From Flavobacterium aquicola (GTDB taxonomy: Bacteria; Bacteroidota; Bacteroidia; Flavobacteriales; Flavobacteriaceae), in contig NZ_QUNI01000008.1 of NCBI RefSeq assembly GCF_003385115.1, positions 1-64,000 of the forward strand: DNA of 64,000 bases, given 5' to 3'. Below are positions 36,206-45,021 of this stretch, one piece after another. Within the stretch, counting starts at the first letter, position 1. Each line of letters starts with the position of its first letter. Below the pieces are notes generated by a model that was given only the letters and a program-made list of their open reading frames with translations, did no database searches and had not been told where the DNA came from. The position numbers were made by a program, and so were the translations under genes.

Positions 36206-36725
36206 TTTTTAAATCTTTAAGTTTTTCTGTTTTTTCAATTTGCTGCAAAACATTCTGAAGAAATGAAATTCGTGTCTGCAGGTTACTTATCATTGCATAA
36301 ATGATAGGTTTGCACTCCCCGTTAACTTCCAATTCATGTGTTATTTTTGCGTAATCGCTATCCAGCGATTTCATCTGCTGCAATGCATCATTTATTATTT
36401 TTTCGTTTTCGGGAGATTTTTTAGCTTTAATCTGATCCAGCTGCTGTTTTATCATGACAGTAAAAATAGAATCGGTCTGCTTAGTTTCCTTCGAAGCAAA
36501 TTTCAGTTCTTTATGACTGTCAGCTTTTGGATAAAACATAGTAATCCCGAGTAATACAACTACCGAAGCAGCAACAGCATAAAATAAACTGTAGTTTTTC
36601 TTTCTCTTTTTAAGAACCAGTTTCTTTGAAAACTTATCAAAATGTTCCGTATTTAATTCCTGGATATCCCACTGATTTTCTAAATTTTCAAATAACTGAT
36701 CTAATTTTTCATTTTCATTTTTCAT
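36189..36725 (-). CDS. Single-pass membrane protein, anti-sigma candidate
   Basis: 178 residues. A charged N-terminal 43 residues are followed by one membrane segment (about 45-62, FYAVAASVVVLLGITMF), then a helical, Lys/Glu-rich external part with coiled-coil character and repeated Gln. There is no zinc anti-sigma (HxxxCxxC) motif. The gene overlaps the sigma-factor gene by 4 bp, the usual place for an anti-sigma factor; the function is inferred from that. Confidence 0.7.
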   Translation of the reverse strand: MKNENEKLDQLFENLENQWDIQELNTEHFDKFSKKLVLKKRKKNYSLFYAVAASVVVLLGITMFYPKADSHKELKFASKETKQTDSIFTVMIKQQLDQIKAKKSPENEKIINDALQQMKSLDSDYAKITHELEVNGECKPIIYAMISNLQTRISFLQNVLQQIEKTEKLKDLKNEKTI

Positions 36726-37276
36726 AACGCATCTAATTTTTTTCTTAAACTTTCTTTTGCCCTGCTTAAGGTTGTTCTGCAGTTGGCATAACTAATTTTA
36801 AGAATTTCGCTTATTTCTTCCTGATCATAACCTTCTATATAAAACAAGGTCAAAACCATACTGTAATTGTATTTCAAGGACTGAATTGCATCCAGAACCT
36901 GCTTTACTTTTAAATTATTAAAATCTATTTTTTCTTCCCGGTCATTATCGTTTTCTTCTAGTTTATAAAGTGTTTTTTCAAAATCTTCTGTTTTAAACTG
37001 ATTGTTTTTTTTGTAAAAATCAATACTGTAATTCACTATAATTCGTTTCAGCCAGGCACCGAAAGCAACTTCCTGTTTAAAGTCATTTATTTTGGTAAAT
37101 GCTTTCAAAAAGCCTTCCTGCATAACGTCTTCCGCAAAATGCTCATCTTTCACAATTCTATAGGCCACATTATACATCGCCTTGCAATAGCGATTATAAA
37201 TCTCAAATTGTGCTTTCTGATTATTCTCTTTGCAGAGCGTAATTAAATCTTCGATATTTTGGCTGGTCAAATTCAA
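36722..37276 (-). CDS. ECF-type RNA polymerase sigma factor
   Basis: 184 residues. Region 2 has YRIVKDEHFAEDVMQEGFLKAFTKINDF and FGAWLKRIIVNYSIDFYKK; region 4 has LKYNYSMVLTLFYIEGYDQEEISEILKISYANCRTTLSRAKESLRKKL. The acidic linker between them is normal. It heads a four-gene operon with a membrane protein and two exported beta-repeat proteins, so it probably drives surface genes, including its own operon. Confidence 0.93.
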   Translation of the reverse strand: MNLTSQNIEDLITLCKENNQKAQFEIYNRYCKAMYNVAYRIVKDEHFAEDVMQEGFLKAFTKINDFKQEVAFGAWLKRIIVNYSIDFYKKNNQFKTEDFEKTLYKLEENDNDREEKIDFNNLKVKQVLDAIQSLKYNYSMVLTLFYIEGYDQEEISEILKISYANCRTTLSRAKESLRKKLDAL

Positions 37277-37478
37277 TTAAATAGTAATGATTTATAATAG
37301 AGACATGAATATTTTTAGTTTGTTACAGTTTTATTTTAAATATATTCTTTCATGCATCAGTTTGAAATAAAATATAAATATATAGCACTTAGTATTTTAT
37401 TCCAAAAAAAGAAAATTTCACTAATTTAATAAGAAAATTGTTTTAAAAATAAAATAATTTTTACATATAATATTACAA

Positions 37479-37486
37479 TACTTTTG
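37479..37486 (+). promoter_or_regulatory. -7 element before the lipoprotein gene
   Basis: TACTTTTG fits TAnnTTTG, 26 bp before the ATG. The -33 position has only AATT/TTT. Confidence 0.4.
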
Positions 37487-37511
37487 GTCAAATTTTAAAA
37501 AAAAATATTTC

Positions 37512-38453
37512 ATGAAAAAAATTAGTATTTTATTTCTATCAGTCTTTATTTCTACAGTTTCATTAATTTCTTGTAGTAAAGATGATAATGATGATAATTA
37601 TGACAACGTCGAAGTGATTGCTGAAGATGGTACGTTAAAAGTTGATTTTGATGGTCAGACTTTTTTATCCACATCTGTTCAGGCTATCGTAAAAAAAAGT
37701 ATTTCTAATAATTTAATTTCTATTACAGGAATGAGGTCTTCAAATGGAGACGTTATACAAATTACTTTGCCTACAAGTAAAGTTGGGACTTACACATGGA
37801 GTGCTTATGCTAATACCAACGGAACTTTAGGAATAGCATATATCCCTGCTAACTCAGCAAATTCTTTTATATGCGTTGCTAAGGAAGACGCTGCAGATGT
37901 TGCTAATTATACTGATACAGGAAGTGTTACCATTACATCAATTGACCAAACAACAAAAAAAATATCAGGTACTTTCCAATTTACAGGCGTTGATTTTACA
38001 GGAGCAAATAATAAACCTGAAATAAAAGTTTTTACAAAAGGATCTTTTACAAACATATCCTTTAATACTGATGTTCCACCATCAATTACAAATACTTTTT
38101 CTGCCAAATTAGACGGAGCTATTTTTACAGCTACAAATGTAATGGCTATATCACAAGGTGGTAAAATATTAATTTCTGCAAGAAAAGGAGATGTAGAAAC
38201 CATAGGAATATCTTTACCAAATACCATTAAGGCTGGAACTTATGCTGTTGAAGCTTATGGATTGGATTATACATTTCAATATACAAAAGATATGACTTCA
38301 AACGGTATTTTTACAGGAGAAGGTTCTATCGTAATTACAAGTCATGATACATCGAAGAAAATAATTAAAGGTACTTTTACTTCTAAATATACTTCGTTTT
38401 TTGTTAACAATGTTTATAATGCTACTGAAGGAGTTTTTAGTGTTTCCTATTAA
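37512..38453 (+). CDS. Lipoprotein with two tandem similar domains
   Basis: 313 residues. Signal with lipobox LISC (Cys near 21) followed by KDDNDDNYDN, an acidic stretch typical of surface lipoproteins in Bacteroidota. Two domains of about 130 residues resemble each other: VDFDGQTFLSTSVQA ... GSVTITSIDQTTKKISGTF and AKLDGAIFTATNVMA ... GSIVITSHDTSKKIIKGTF. They resemble DUF6252-type domains. Function unknown. A terminator follows. Confidence 0.8.
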   Translation: MKKISILFLSVFISTVSLISCSKDDNDDNYDNVEVIAEDGTLKVDFDGQTFLSTSVQAIVKKSISNNLISITGMRSSNGDVIQITLPTSKVGTYTWSAYANTNGTLGIAYIPANSANSFICVAKEDAADVANYTDTGSVTITSIDQTTKKISGTFQFTGVDFTGANNKPEIKVFTKGSFTNISFNTDVPPSITNTFSAKLDGAIFTATNVMAISQGGKILISARKGDVETIGISLPNTIKAGTYAVEAYGLDYTFQYTKDMTSNGIFTGEGSIVITSHDTSKKIIKGTFTSKYTSFFVNNVYNATEGVFSVSY

Positions 38454-38473
38454 ATTTTATTTCTTTTTGTATT

Positions 38474-38499
38474 TAAATCCGCTTAATAGCGGATTTTTT
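38474..38499 (+). terminator. Intrinsic terminator
   Basis: AAATCCGCT pairs with AGCGGATTT around TAAT, followed by T residues. Confidence 0.85.
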
Positions 38500-38634
38500 A
38501 TTTTTCATAAATTAACATAAAACAAAAACACTTTTTAATTCTTATTTTTTGGCATAATCATTGCCTTATTAAAGCTCAAATATTTTAATAGATTTATAAC
38601 AACAATATTAGCCCAAAATATTGTCGTGAAATCT

Positions 38635-38642
38635 TATATTTG
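38635..38642 (+). promoter_or_regulatory. -7 element before lon
   Basis: TATATTTG fits TAnnTTTG, 44 bp before the ATG of lon. No -33 box at 19 nt. Confidence 0.4.
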
Positions 38643-38686
38643 CGTTCCTATCTAAAAATTAATGACAAAAAGACTTAAATACAACT

Positions 38687-41140
38687 ATGTCAAATCATAA
38701 AATACTTACTATTGACAATCTGTCACTTCAAGAATTTGATTCGGAAGCTGAATTAATTCCATTATTGACTCCAGAGGATGAGGAAGAAATGAATAATGAA
38801 GAATTACCTGATTTTTTACCAATTTTACCTTTACGTAATACTGTTTTGTTTCCTGGAGTTGTTATTCCGATTTCGGCAGGGAGAGATAAATCAATAAAAC
38901 TGATTAATGACGCCAATACTGACGGAAAAGTAATTGGAGTGGTAGCTCAGATAAATGAAGATGATGAAGATCCGACTTTCAACGATATCAATAAAATTGG
39001 TACAGTAGCGCGCATTCTTCGTGTTTTAAAAATGCCGGATGGTAATGTAACAGTTATTCTGCAGGGAAAAAAACGTTTTGAGATTGACGAAGTAGTATCT
39101 GATACCCCTTATTTAAAAGCAAAAATTAAAGAGGTTCCTGAAAAAAGACCCGCTAAAAAAGACACTGAATTCAATGCAATCATTGATTCTGTAAAAGAAC
39201 TTGCTGTCAAAATTATCAGTGAAAGCCCAAATATTCCAACAGAAGCGACTTTTGCCATCAAAAACATTGGCAGTCCTTCGTTCTTGATCAATTTTGTTTC
39301 TTCAAACATGAATTTAACTGTTAAAGAAAAACAAGATTTGTTATCTATTAACGGATTAAAGGAACGTGCTCTTGAAACGCTTCGCTATATGAATGTGGAG
39401 CTGCAAAAACTAGAACTTAAAAATGATATTCAGTCCAAAGTCCGTTTTGATTTAGATCAGCAGCAAAGAGAATATTTCCTTCATCAGCAAATGAAAACCA
39501 TCCAAGAAGAATTGGGCGGCGTTTCGCATGAGGAGGAAATTGATGAAATGAGCTTGAAAGCCAAAACCAAAAATTGGGATGCAAAAACGCAGACACATTT
39601 CGAAAAAGAATTGTCAAAAATGCGCAGAATGAATCCACAGGCTCCTGATTTTGGAATTCAAAGAAATTATCTAGAACTCTTTTTAGATTTACCTTGGGGT
39701 GATTATTCAAAGGATAATTTTGATTTAAAACATGCTCAAAAAATATTAGACAAAGATCATTTTGGTTTAGAAGATGTCAAAAAGAGAATGATTGAACATT
39801 TGGCTGTTCTTAAATTAAGAAATGACATGAAGTCACCAATCATCTGTTTAACAGGACCTCCGGGTGTCGGAAAAACATCTATTGGACGATCTGTTGCCGA
39901 AGCATTGGGCAGGGAATATGTCCGTATATCGTTAGGAGGTTTACGTGATGAAGCCGAAATCCGCGGACATAGAAAAACCTATATTGGCGCTATGCCCGGA
40001 CGTATCATTCAGAGTTTAAAGAAAGCTGGAACATCAAATCCTGTGTTTGTTTTGGACGAAATTGATAAGTTATCTTCCAGCCACAGCGGTGATCCGTCAT
40101 CAGCATTGTTAGAGGTTTTAGACCCTGAACAAAACAGTGCTTTTTATGACAATTTCCTTGAAATGGGTTACGATTTATCAAAAGTAATGTTCATCGCAAC
40201 TTCCAATAATATGGCAGCGATACAGCCAGCTTTGATTGACAGAATGGAAGTTATAAAAATGTCAGGATACACCATTGAAGAGAAAGTTGAAATTGCCAGA
40301 AAGCATTTGTTCTCTAAACAACTGACTGCTCACGGACTGAAAGCTAAAGATTTAACTATTGGTAAAAAACAATTAGAGAAAATAGTAGAAGGTTATACTC
40401 GCGAATCCGGTGTACGCGGATTGGAAAATAAAATTGCACAGATTGTCCGCAATGCAGCCAAATCTGTAGCGATGGAGGAGGAGTACAATAAAAAAGTGAC
40501 CGACGAAGACATTATAAAAGTCTTAGGTGTTCCAAGACTGGAAAGAGATAAATACGAAAATAATGAAGTAGCTGGTGTTGTTACCGGTCTTGCTTGGACA
40601 AGTGTGGGAGGAGATATTTTATTTATTGAGTCTTTACTTTCACCTGGAAAAGGATCGATGACTATTACTGGAAATCTAGGTACTGTAATGAAAGAGTCAG
40701 CAACCATTGCTTTAGAATATATTAAAGCCAATGCTGAATTATTGGGATTGAATCCAGAAGTTTTAAATAAATATAACATCCATCTACACGTACCGGAAGG
40801 AGCAACTCCAAAAGATGGTCCTAGTGCCGGTATTGCGATGCTGACATCATTGGTTTCTTTGCTTTCGCAAAAAAGAGTGAAGAAAAACTTAGCTATGACA
40901 GGAGAAATCACTTTGAGAGGAAAAGTATTGCCAGTTGGAGGGATTAAAGAAAAAATCTTGGCTGCAAAAAGAGCTAACATCAAAGAAATCATCTTATGTC
41001 ATGAAAATAAAAGTGATATTGATGAAATCAAACCCGAATATTTAGAAGGTCTCAGCTTTCATTATGTAAAAGAAATGAGTGAAGTTCTAGAATTAGCCAT
41101 TACGAAAGACAAAGTTAAAAACGCAAAAGATTTAAAATAA
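38687..41140 (+). CDS. lon: ATP-dependent protease Lon
   Basis: 817 residues. N-terminal substrate domain (from about 45, LPILPLRNTVLFPGVVIPI), AAA+ domain with Walker A GPPGVGKTS (about 388-396) and FVLDEIDKL, then the protease domain with the catalytic Ser in PKDGPSAGIAM and Lys in GIKEKILAAKRA. It degrades misfolded and regulatory proteins in the cytosol. Its acidic N-terminal extension (about 1-44) is common in this phylum. Confidence 0.97.
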   Translation: MSNHKILTIDNLSLQEFDSEAELIPLLTPEDEEEMNNEELPDFLPILPLRNTVLFPGVVIPISAGRDKSIKLINDANTDGKVIGVVAQINEDDEDPTFNDINKIGTVARILRVLKMPDGNVTVILQGKKRFEIDEVVSDTPYLKAKIKEVPEKRPAKKDTEFNAIIDSVKELAVKIISESPNIPTEATFAIKNIGSPSFLINFVSSNMNLTVKEKQDLLSINGLKERALETLRYMNVELQKLELKNDIQSKVRFDLDQQQREYFLHQQMKTIQEELGGVSHEEEIDEMSLKAKTKNWDAKTQTHFEKELSKMRRMNPQAPDFGIQRNYLELFLDLPWGDYSKDNFDLKHAQKILDKDHFGLEDVKKRMIEHLAVLKLRNDMKSPIICLTGPPGVGKTSIGRSVAEALGREYVRISLGGLRDEAEIRGHRKTYIGAMPGRIIQSLKKAGTSNPVFVLDEIDKLSSSHSGDPSSALLEVLDPEQNSAFYDNFLEMGYDLSKVMFIATSNNMAAIQPALIDRMEVIKMSGYTIEEKVEIARKHLFSKQLTAHGLKAKDLTIGKKQLEKIVEGYTRESGVRGLENKIAQIVRNAAKSVAMEEEYNKKVTDEDIIKVLGVPRLERDKYENNEVAGVVTGLAWTSVGGDILFIESLLSPGKGSMTITGNLGTVMKESATIALEYIKANAELLGLNPEVLNKYNIHLHVPEGATPKDGPSAGIAMLTSLVSLLSQKRVKKNLAMTGEITLRGKVLPVGGIKEKILAAKRANIKEIILCHENKSDIDEIKPEYLEGLSFHYVKEMSEVLELAITKDKVKNAKDLK

Positions 41141-41332
41141 ATATCAATAAATCAATATCTTATATTCCAAATTTCAATTCCGAATTAAATCGTGTCATTG
41201 AAATTTGGAATTTATTTTTTTAGAATTTGTCCCCTTCATTTTCTATTTCACAATTTGATTTATATTCATTTATTGGTTGTTATTTTTTGTAAGTTTGAGG
41301 CTTGGAATTTCAAACTTACTTTTAAATATTGT

Positions 41333-42355
41333 ATGTCCCAAAAACTTATATTTTATTATTCACTTCTAATTTGTTCTGTTTCTTACGGACAAATCGGAGG
41401 GAAGCACACTTATGAGTTTTTAAATCTGATTACTTCCCCAAGACAAGCTGCATTAGGAGGCAAAACTATTACCATTTATGATGAAGATGTCAATCAGGCA
41501 CTTTTTAATCCTGCATCCATCAATATGGAAATGGATAATCATTTGTCCTTAAACTACGGAAATTATTACCAAGAGGTAACCTACGGAACTGCTTCTTATG
41601 CGTATACGTACGATCAGCATCTGCAGACATTTCAAGCAGGAATCAATTATATTAATTACGGAAAATTTGACGGATATGATGAAAATGGTCTAGAAACCAG
41701 CTCATTCACAGGAAGCGAAATTGCCCTTTCTCTAGGATACGCATATAATATTCCTTATACTGATATTCATATAGGAGCCAATGCTAAACTTATTCAGTCT
41801 TCACTGGAAAGCTACAGCTCTTTTGGAGGAGCTGTCGACTTGGGAATGGTATACATCGATGAAAAAAATGATGTGAACTGGGCTTTGACATTAAAAAATA
41901 TTGGGACACAGTTTACTACCTATGACGGAACGGCAGAGCAGCTGCCTTTTGAAATCATTGCAGGAGTTTCTCAGGAATTAGAACACGTACCTTTACGCTG
42001 GCACCTAACTGTTGAAAATTTACAGCAATGGGATTTGTCTTTTTCGAATCCTGAAAATTCTGAAACATCATTAGACGGCACAACTTCCGAAGAAAAAATA
42101 TCTTTTTTCAACAATGCCCTGCGTCACATGATTTTTGGAGCAGAACTTTTCCCAAAGAAAGCTTTTAATATTCGATTAGGCTACAATTTTAGAAGAGGTC
42201 AAGAGCTGCAGATTCAAGATCAGCGAAATTTTTCGGGTCTTTCGTTAGGTTTTGGACTCAAACTGAATAAATTAAAATTAAATTATTCCTATTCTAAATA
42301 TACTCTGGCTGGAAATACAAGTCTGTTTGGATTGGTAATTAATTTTGGAGAATAA
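41333..42355 (+). CDS. porQ: Type IX secretion protein PorQ
   Basis: 340 residues from the ATG at 41333, chosen because it is followed by a signal peptide (about 1-19, SLLICSVSYGQ); an upstream in-frame ATG adds 47 poorly fitting residues. The body is an outer-membrane beta barrel of the PorV/PorQ type: YEFLNLITSPRQAALGGKTI, NPASINMEM, and a C-terminal strand GLVINFGE. It serves the T9SS attachment step with PorU/PorV/PorZ. It is 36 bp before cmk. Confidence 0.9.
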   Translation: MSQKLIFYYSLLICSVSYGQIGGKHTYEFLNLITSPRQAALGGKTITIYDEDVNQALFNPASINMEMDNHLSLNYGNYYQEVTYGTASYAYTYDQHLQTFQAGINYINYGKFDGYDENGLETSSFTGSEIALSLGYAYNIPYTDIHIGANAKLIQSSLESYSSFGGAVDLGMVYIDEKNDVNWALTLKNIGTQFTTYDGTAEQLPFEIIAGVSQELEHVPLRWHLTVENLQQWDLSFSNPENSETSLDGTTSEEKISFFNNALRHMIFGAELFPKKAFNIRLGYNFRRGQELQIQDQRNFSGLSLGFGLKLNKLKLNYSYSKYTLAGNTSLFGLVINFGE

Positions 42356-42391
42356 TTTTAGAATATAAAATAAAGACAGCAGAACATAAAC

Positions 42392-43084
42392 ATGAAAAAA
42401 ATTACCATAGCTATAGATGGATTTTCATCAACCGGGAAAAGCACTCTGGCAAAACAATTAGCAAAACATTTAGGATATGTATACGTAGATACTGGTGCGA
42501 TGTACCGCGCGGTCACTTTGTTTGCGATGCAGAATAATTGTATAGGAATCGAATTTTTAGATAAAGACAAATTGGTAAACAGCTTGGCTTCGATAAAACT
42601 AAATTTCAAATTCAATCCAGAATTGGGTTTTGCAGAAATGTATCTAAATGATGTTAACGTAGAAACCGAAATCAGAACTTTGGAAGTTTCCAGTTTTGTC
42701 AGTACGGTTGCAGAAATTTCAGAAGTACGCTCAAAATTAGTAGAACAGCAGCAGGAAATGGGCAAAGAAAAAGGAATTGTAATGGACGGAAGAGATATTG
42801 GAACCGTTGTTTTCCCTAATGCCGAACTTAAAATATTCATGACAGCCGGAGCTGATACTCGTGCACAAAGACGTTTTGATGAACTGCAGGCAAAAGGAGA
42901 TAACGTGTCTTATGAAGAAGTTTTAAAAAATGTCGTAGAAAGAGATTATATTGATACGCACAGAGAAGATTCTCCCTTGATAATCGCCGAAGATGCTATT
43001 GAAATTGACAACTCCTATTTAGACAGAAAAGAGCAGTTTGATGCCGTTCTTGAATTGGTAAATGAAGTTATTAATACTTTATAA
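42392..43084 (+). CDS. cmk: Cytidylate kinase
   Basis: 230 residues. P-loop DGFSSTGKST (Ser in place of Pro is common), VDTGAMYRAVT, VMDGRDIGTVVFPNAELKIFMTA and a basic RAQRR stretch. It phosphorylates CMP and dCMP. It follows porQ closely; a porQ-cmk pairing is common in Flavobacteria. Confidence 0.96.
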   Translation: MKKITIAIDGFSSTGKSTLAKQLAKHLGYVYVDTGAMYRAVTLFAMQNNCIGIEFLDKDKLVNSLASIKLNFKFNPELGFAEMYLNDVNVETEIRTLEVSSFVSTVAEISEVRSKLVEQQQEMGKEKGIVMDGRDIGTVVFPNAELKIFMTAGADTRAQRRFDELQAKGDNVSYEEVLKNVVERDYIDTHREDSPLIIAEDAIEIDNSYLDRKEQFDAVLELVNEVINTL

Positions 43085-43160
43085 TTTTTTTGGTAATCTT
43101 ATTTTAAATAGTAGATTTACAGCCTCCAAATTTATTTAAACAAAAAACACAAATCGTCTT

Positions 43161-44537
43161 ATGGGAATTAAAAACAGATTGATAGTAATGAGCTTTCTTC
43201 AATTTTTTGTATGGGGAGCATGGCTTATTACAATTGCAAATTATTGGTTTGGAACTAAAAACTGGGAAGGAACCCAATTTGGATTAGTCTTTGGAACTAT
43301 GGGAATTGCTTCTCTTTTTATGCCAACAATTGCAGGTATAATTGCCGATAGATGGGTAAATGCTGAAAAATTATATGGTATCCTTCAAATTTTATATGCC
43401 GGAGTTTTGTTTTACATTCCTGAAGTTGCCACTCCTAATAGTTTTATATATGTAATGCTCTTAGCTATGTGTTTCTACATGCCTACTATTGCCTTGAGTA
43501 ATTCTATTTCTTATAATGCCTTAAAAACAAATGGATTAGATGTTGTTAAAAGTTTTCCGCCTATTCGTGTTTTTGGGACAATAGGTTTTATTGCCGCTAT
43601 GTGGATTGTCAATTTAACTGGAAATAAAGCAACAGCTTACCAGTTTTATATAGCAGGAATTTCGGCAGTGGTTTTAGGAATTTATGCTTTTACACTGCCA
43701 AAGTGCAAACCACAGCGGTTAATTAAAGAAAATGCTTCGCTGATTGATACTTTAGGATTAGGTTCTTTTAAATTATTTGCCAATTACAAAATGGCTTTAT
43801 TCTTTATTTTCTCAATGTTTTTGGGCGGTGCTTTACAGCTAACCAATGCTTACGGCGATGTATTTTTGGATGAATTCAAACATTTTCCTTTATATGCAGA
43901 CTCATTTGTTGTGAAATATTCAACTATTATTATGTCGATTTCTCAAATTTCGGAAACGTTATTTATATTGGCAATTCCATTTTTTCTGAAGCGTTTTGGA
44001 ATTAAACAAGTTATGCTGATCAGTATGCTTGCGTGGGTGCTGCGTTTTGGTTTGTTTTCATTTGGAAATCCTGTTGATGGATTGTGGATGATTATCCTTT
44101 CTTGCATTGTTTACGGAATGGCTTTTGATTTTTTTAATATCTCGGGTTCATTATTTGTAGAGACTCACACTGATAATACAAATCGCTCTTCGGCGCAGGG
44201 AATGTTTATGATGATGACCAATGGAGTAGGAGCAATACTGGGAAGCTTTACTTCGGGCTGGGCAATTGACCGTTTTTTTACAAAGTCTTTCAGTACAGTA
44301 GCGGAATTAGCCACTTTTTTGAAGACCGATGTTACAAACTCAAAAATGCTGGAATTTATAAAAGGCCAAGGAAATTCAATTAATGCAGATGGTTTACTGC
44401 AAAATGCAATTATGATGAAAGACTGGCACATGATTTGGTTAGCTTTTGCGATCTATTCTTTGATTGTTGCGATTGCATTTGCCATTTTATTCAAACATGA
44501 GCACAATCCCAATGAAGCAGTCGATTTGAATCATTAA
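43161..44537 (+). CDS. Nucleoside permease (NHS family, NupG-like)
   Basis: 458 residues, about 12 membrane segments. FLQFFVWGAWLITIANYWF at the start, GTMGIASLFMPTIAGIIADRW and FPPIRVFGTIGFIAAMW are typical of nucleoside:proton symporters. It has an extended loop (about 380-420). It would bring nucleosides into the cell, near cmk. A terminator follows. Confidence 0.9.
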   Translation: MGIKNRLIVMSFLQFFVWGAWLITIANYWFGTKNWEGTQFGLVFGTMGIASLFMPTIAGIIADRWVNAEKLYGILQILYAGVLFYIPEVATPNSFIYVMLLAMCFYMPTIALSNSISYNALKTNGLDVVKSFPPIRVFGTIGFIAAMWIVNLTGNKATAYQFYIAGISAVVLGIYAFTLPKCKPQRLIKENASLIDTLGLGSFKLFANYKMALFFIFSMFLGGALQLTNAYGDVFLDEFKHFPLYADSFVVKYSTIIMSISQISETLFILAIPFFLKRFGIKQVMLISMLAWVLRFGLFSFGNPVDGLWMIILSCIVYGMAFDFFNISGSLFVETHTDNTNRSSAQGMFMMMTNGVGAILGSFTSGWAIDRFFTKSFSTVAELATFLKTDVTNSKMLEFIKGQGNSINADGLLQNAIMMKDWHMIWLAFAIYSLIVAIAFAILFKHEHNPNEAVDLNH

Positions 44538-44545
44538 AAATATAT

Positions 44546-44588
44546 AGTAAACCCGGGAAATTTAAAAATTTACCGGGTTTACTGTTTT
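44546..44588 (+). terminator. Intrinsic terminator
   Basis: GTAAACCCGG...AAATT pairs with AATTT...CCGGGTTTAC, followed by TGTTTT. Confidence 0.85.
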
Positions 44589-44731
44589 AATCAATGACTT
44601 CAAAATACAACTGAAGACCTAACTTTAAGTATTTAAGGAATCGTTATGAATAAAATAAAATCCGATTAATTATTTGTGCAACTGCTAAAAATTAAACAGC
44701 CTCATCTCTTCTAAAAAACTAAACTTCTAAT

Positions 44732-44803
44732 CTAGCTCCGATAGAAGTGAAAATCCTAGTTTGCCGGGGTTCGGCAAACAAGATTGTAACGGATAGCGGG
44801 ACT
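44732..44803 (+). ncRNA. Flavo-1-like RNA
   Basis: The sequence CTAGCTCCGATAGAAGTGAA, the stem TTTGCCG/CGGCAAA closed by GGGTT, and GATTGTAACGGATAGCGGGA match my memory of the Flavo-1 RNA motif of Bacteroidota (CCGATAGAAGTGGAAATCCT ... GGATAGCGGGA). Class and function are unknown. It lies between the nucleoside permease terminator and the rpsA promoter, so it is outside the rpsA leader. A small independent RNA is likely. Confidence 0.75.
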
Positions 44804-44870
44804 AAACTTCCTATAAAATGCAAAATTTTCTGCTCCTAAAGCAATAGATTGATAATCATGTGTGTTTTCT

Positions 44871-44901
44871 TTTGCTAGTTCAGAAAAAAGAATTAATTTT
44901 G
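44871..44901 (+). promoter_or_regulatory. rpsA promoter
   Basis: TTTG at 44871-44874, a 19-nt gap, and TAATTTTG at 44894-44901 give a perfect match to the Bacteroidota consensus TTTG-N19-TAnnTTTG. Transcription would begin near 44908, leaving a leader of about 113 nt. Confidence 0.82.
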
Positions 44902-45021
44902 CAGACCTTTTGGTGGATAGGAGTTTCCTTTAGGTATCAACAATTTAAGTAAAACAACTTCTGTATTTTTCTTTCGCATGGAGAAACTCGAGAAAAAACA
45001 GAATACAAATTTTTTATCAGC

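Noticed and set aside
44732..45021. Riboswitch controlling rpsA
   Set aside because: The structured element lies upstream of a perfect-consensus rpsA promoter, so it is not in the rpsA leader.
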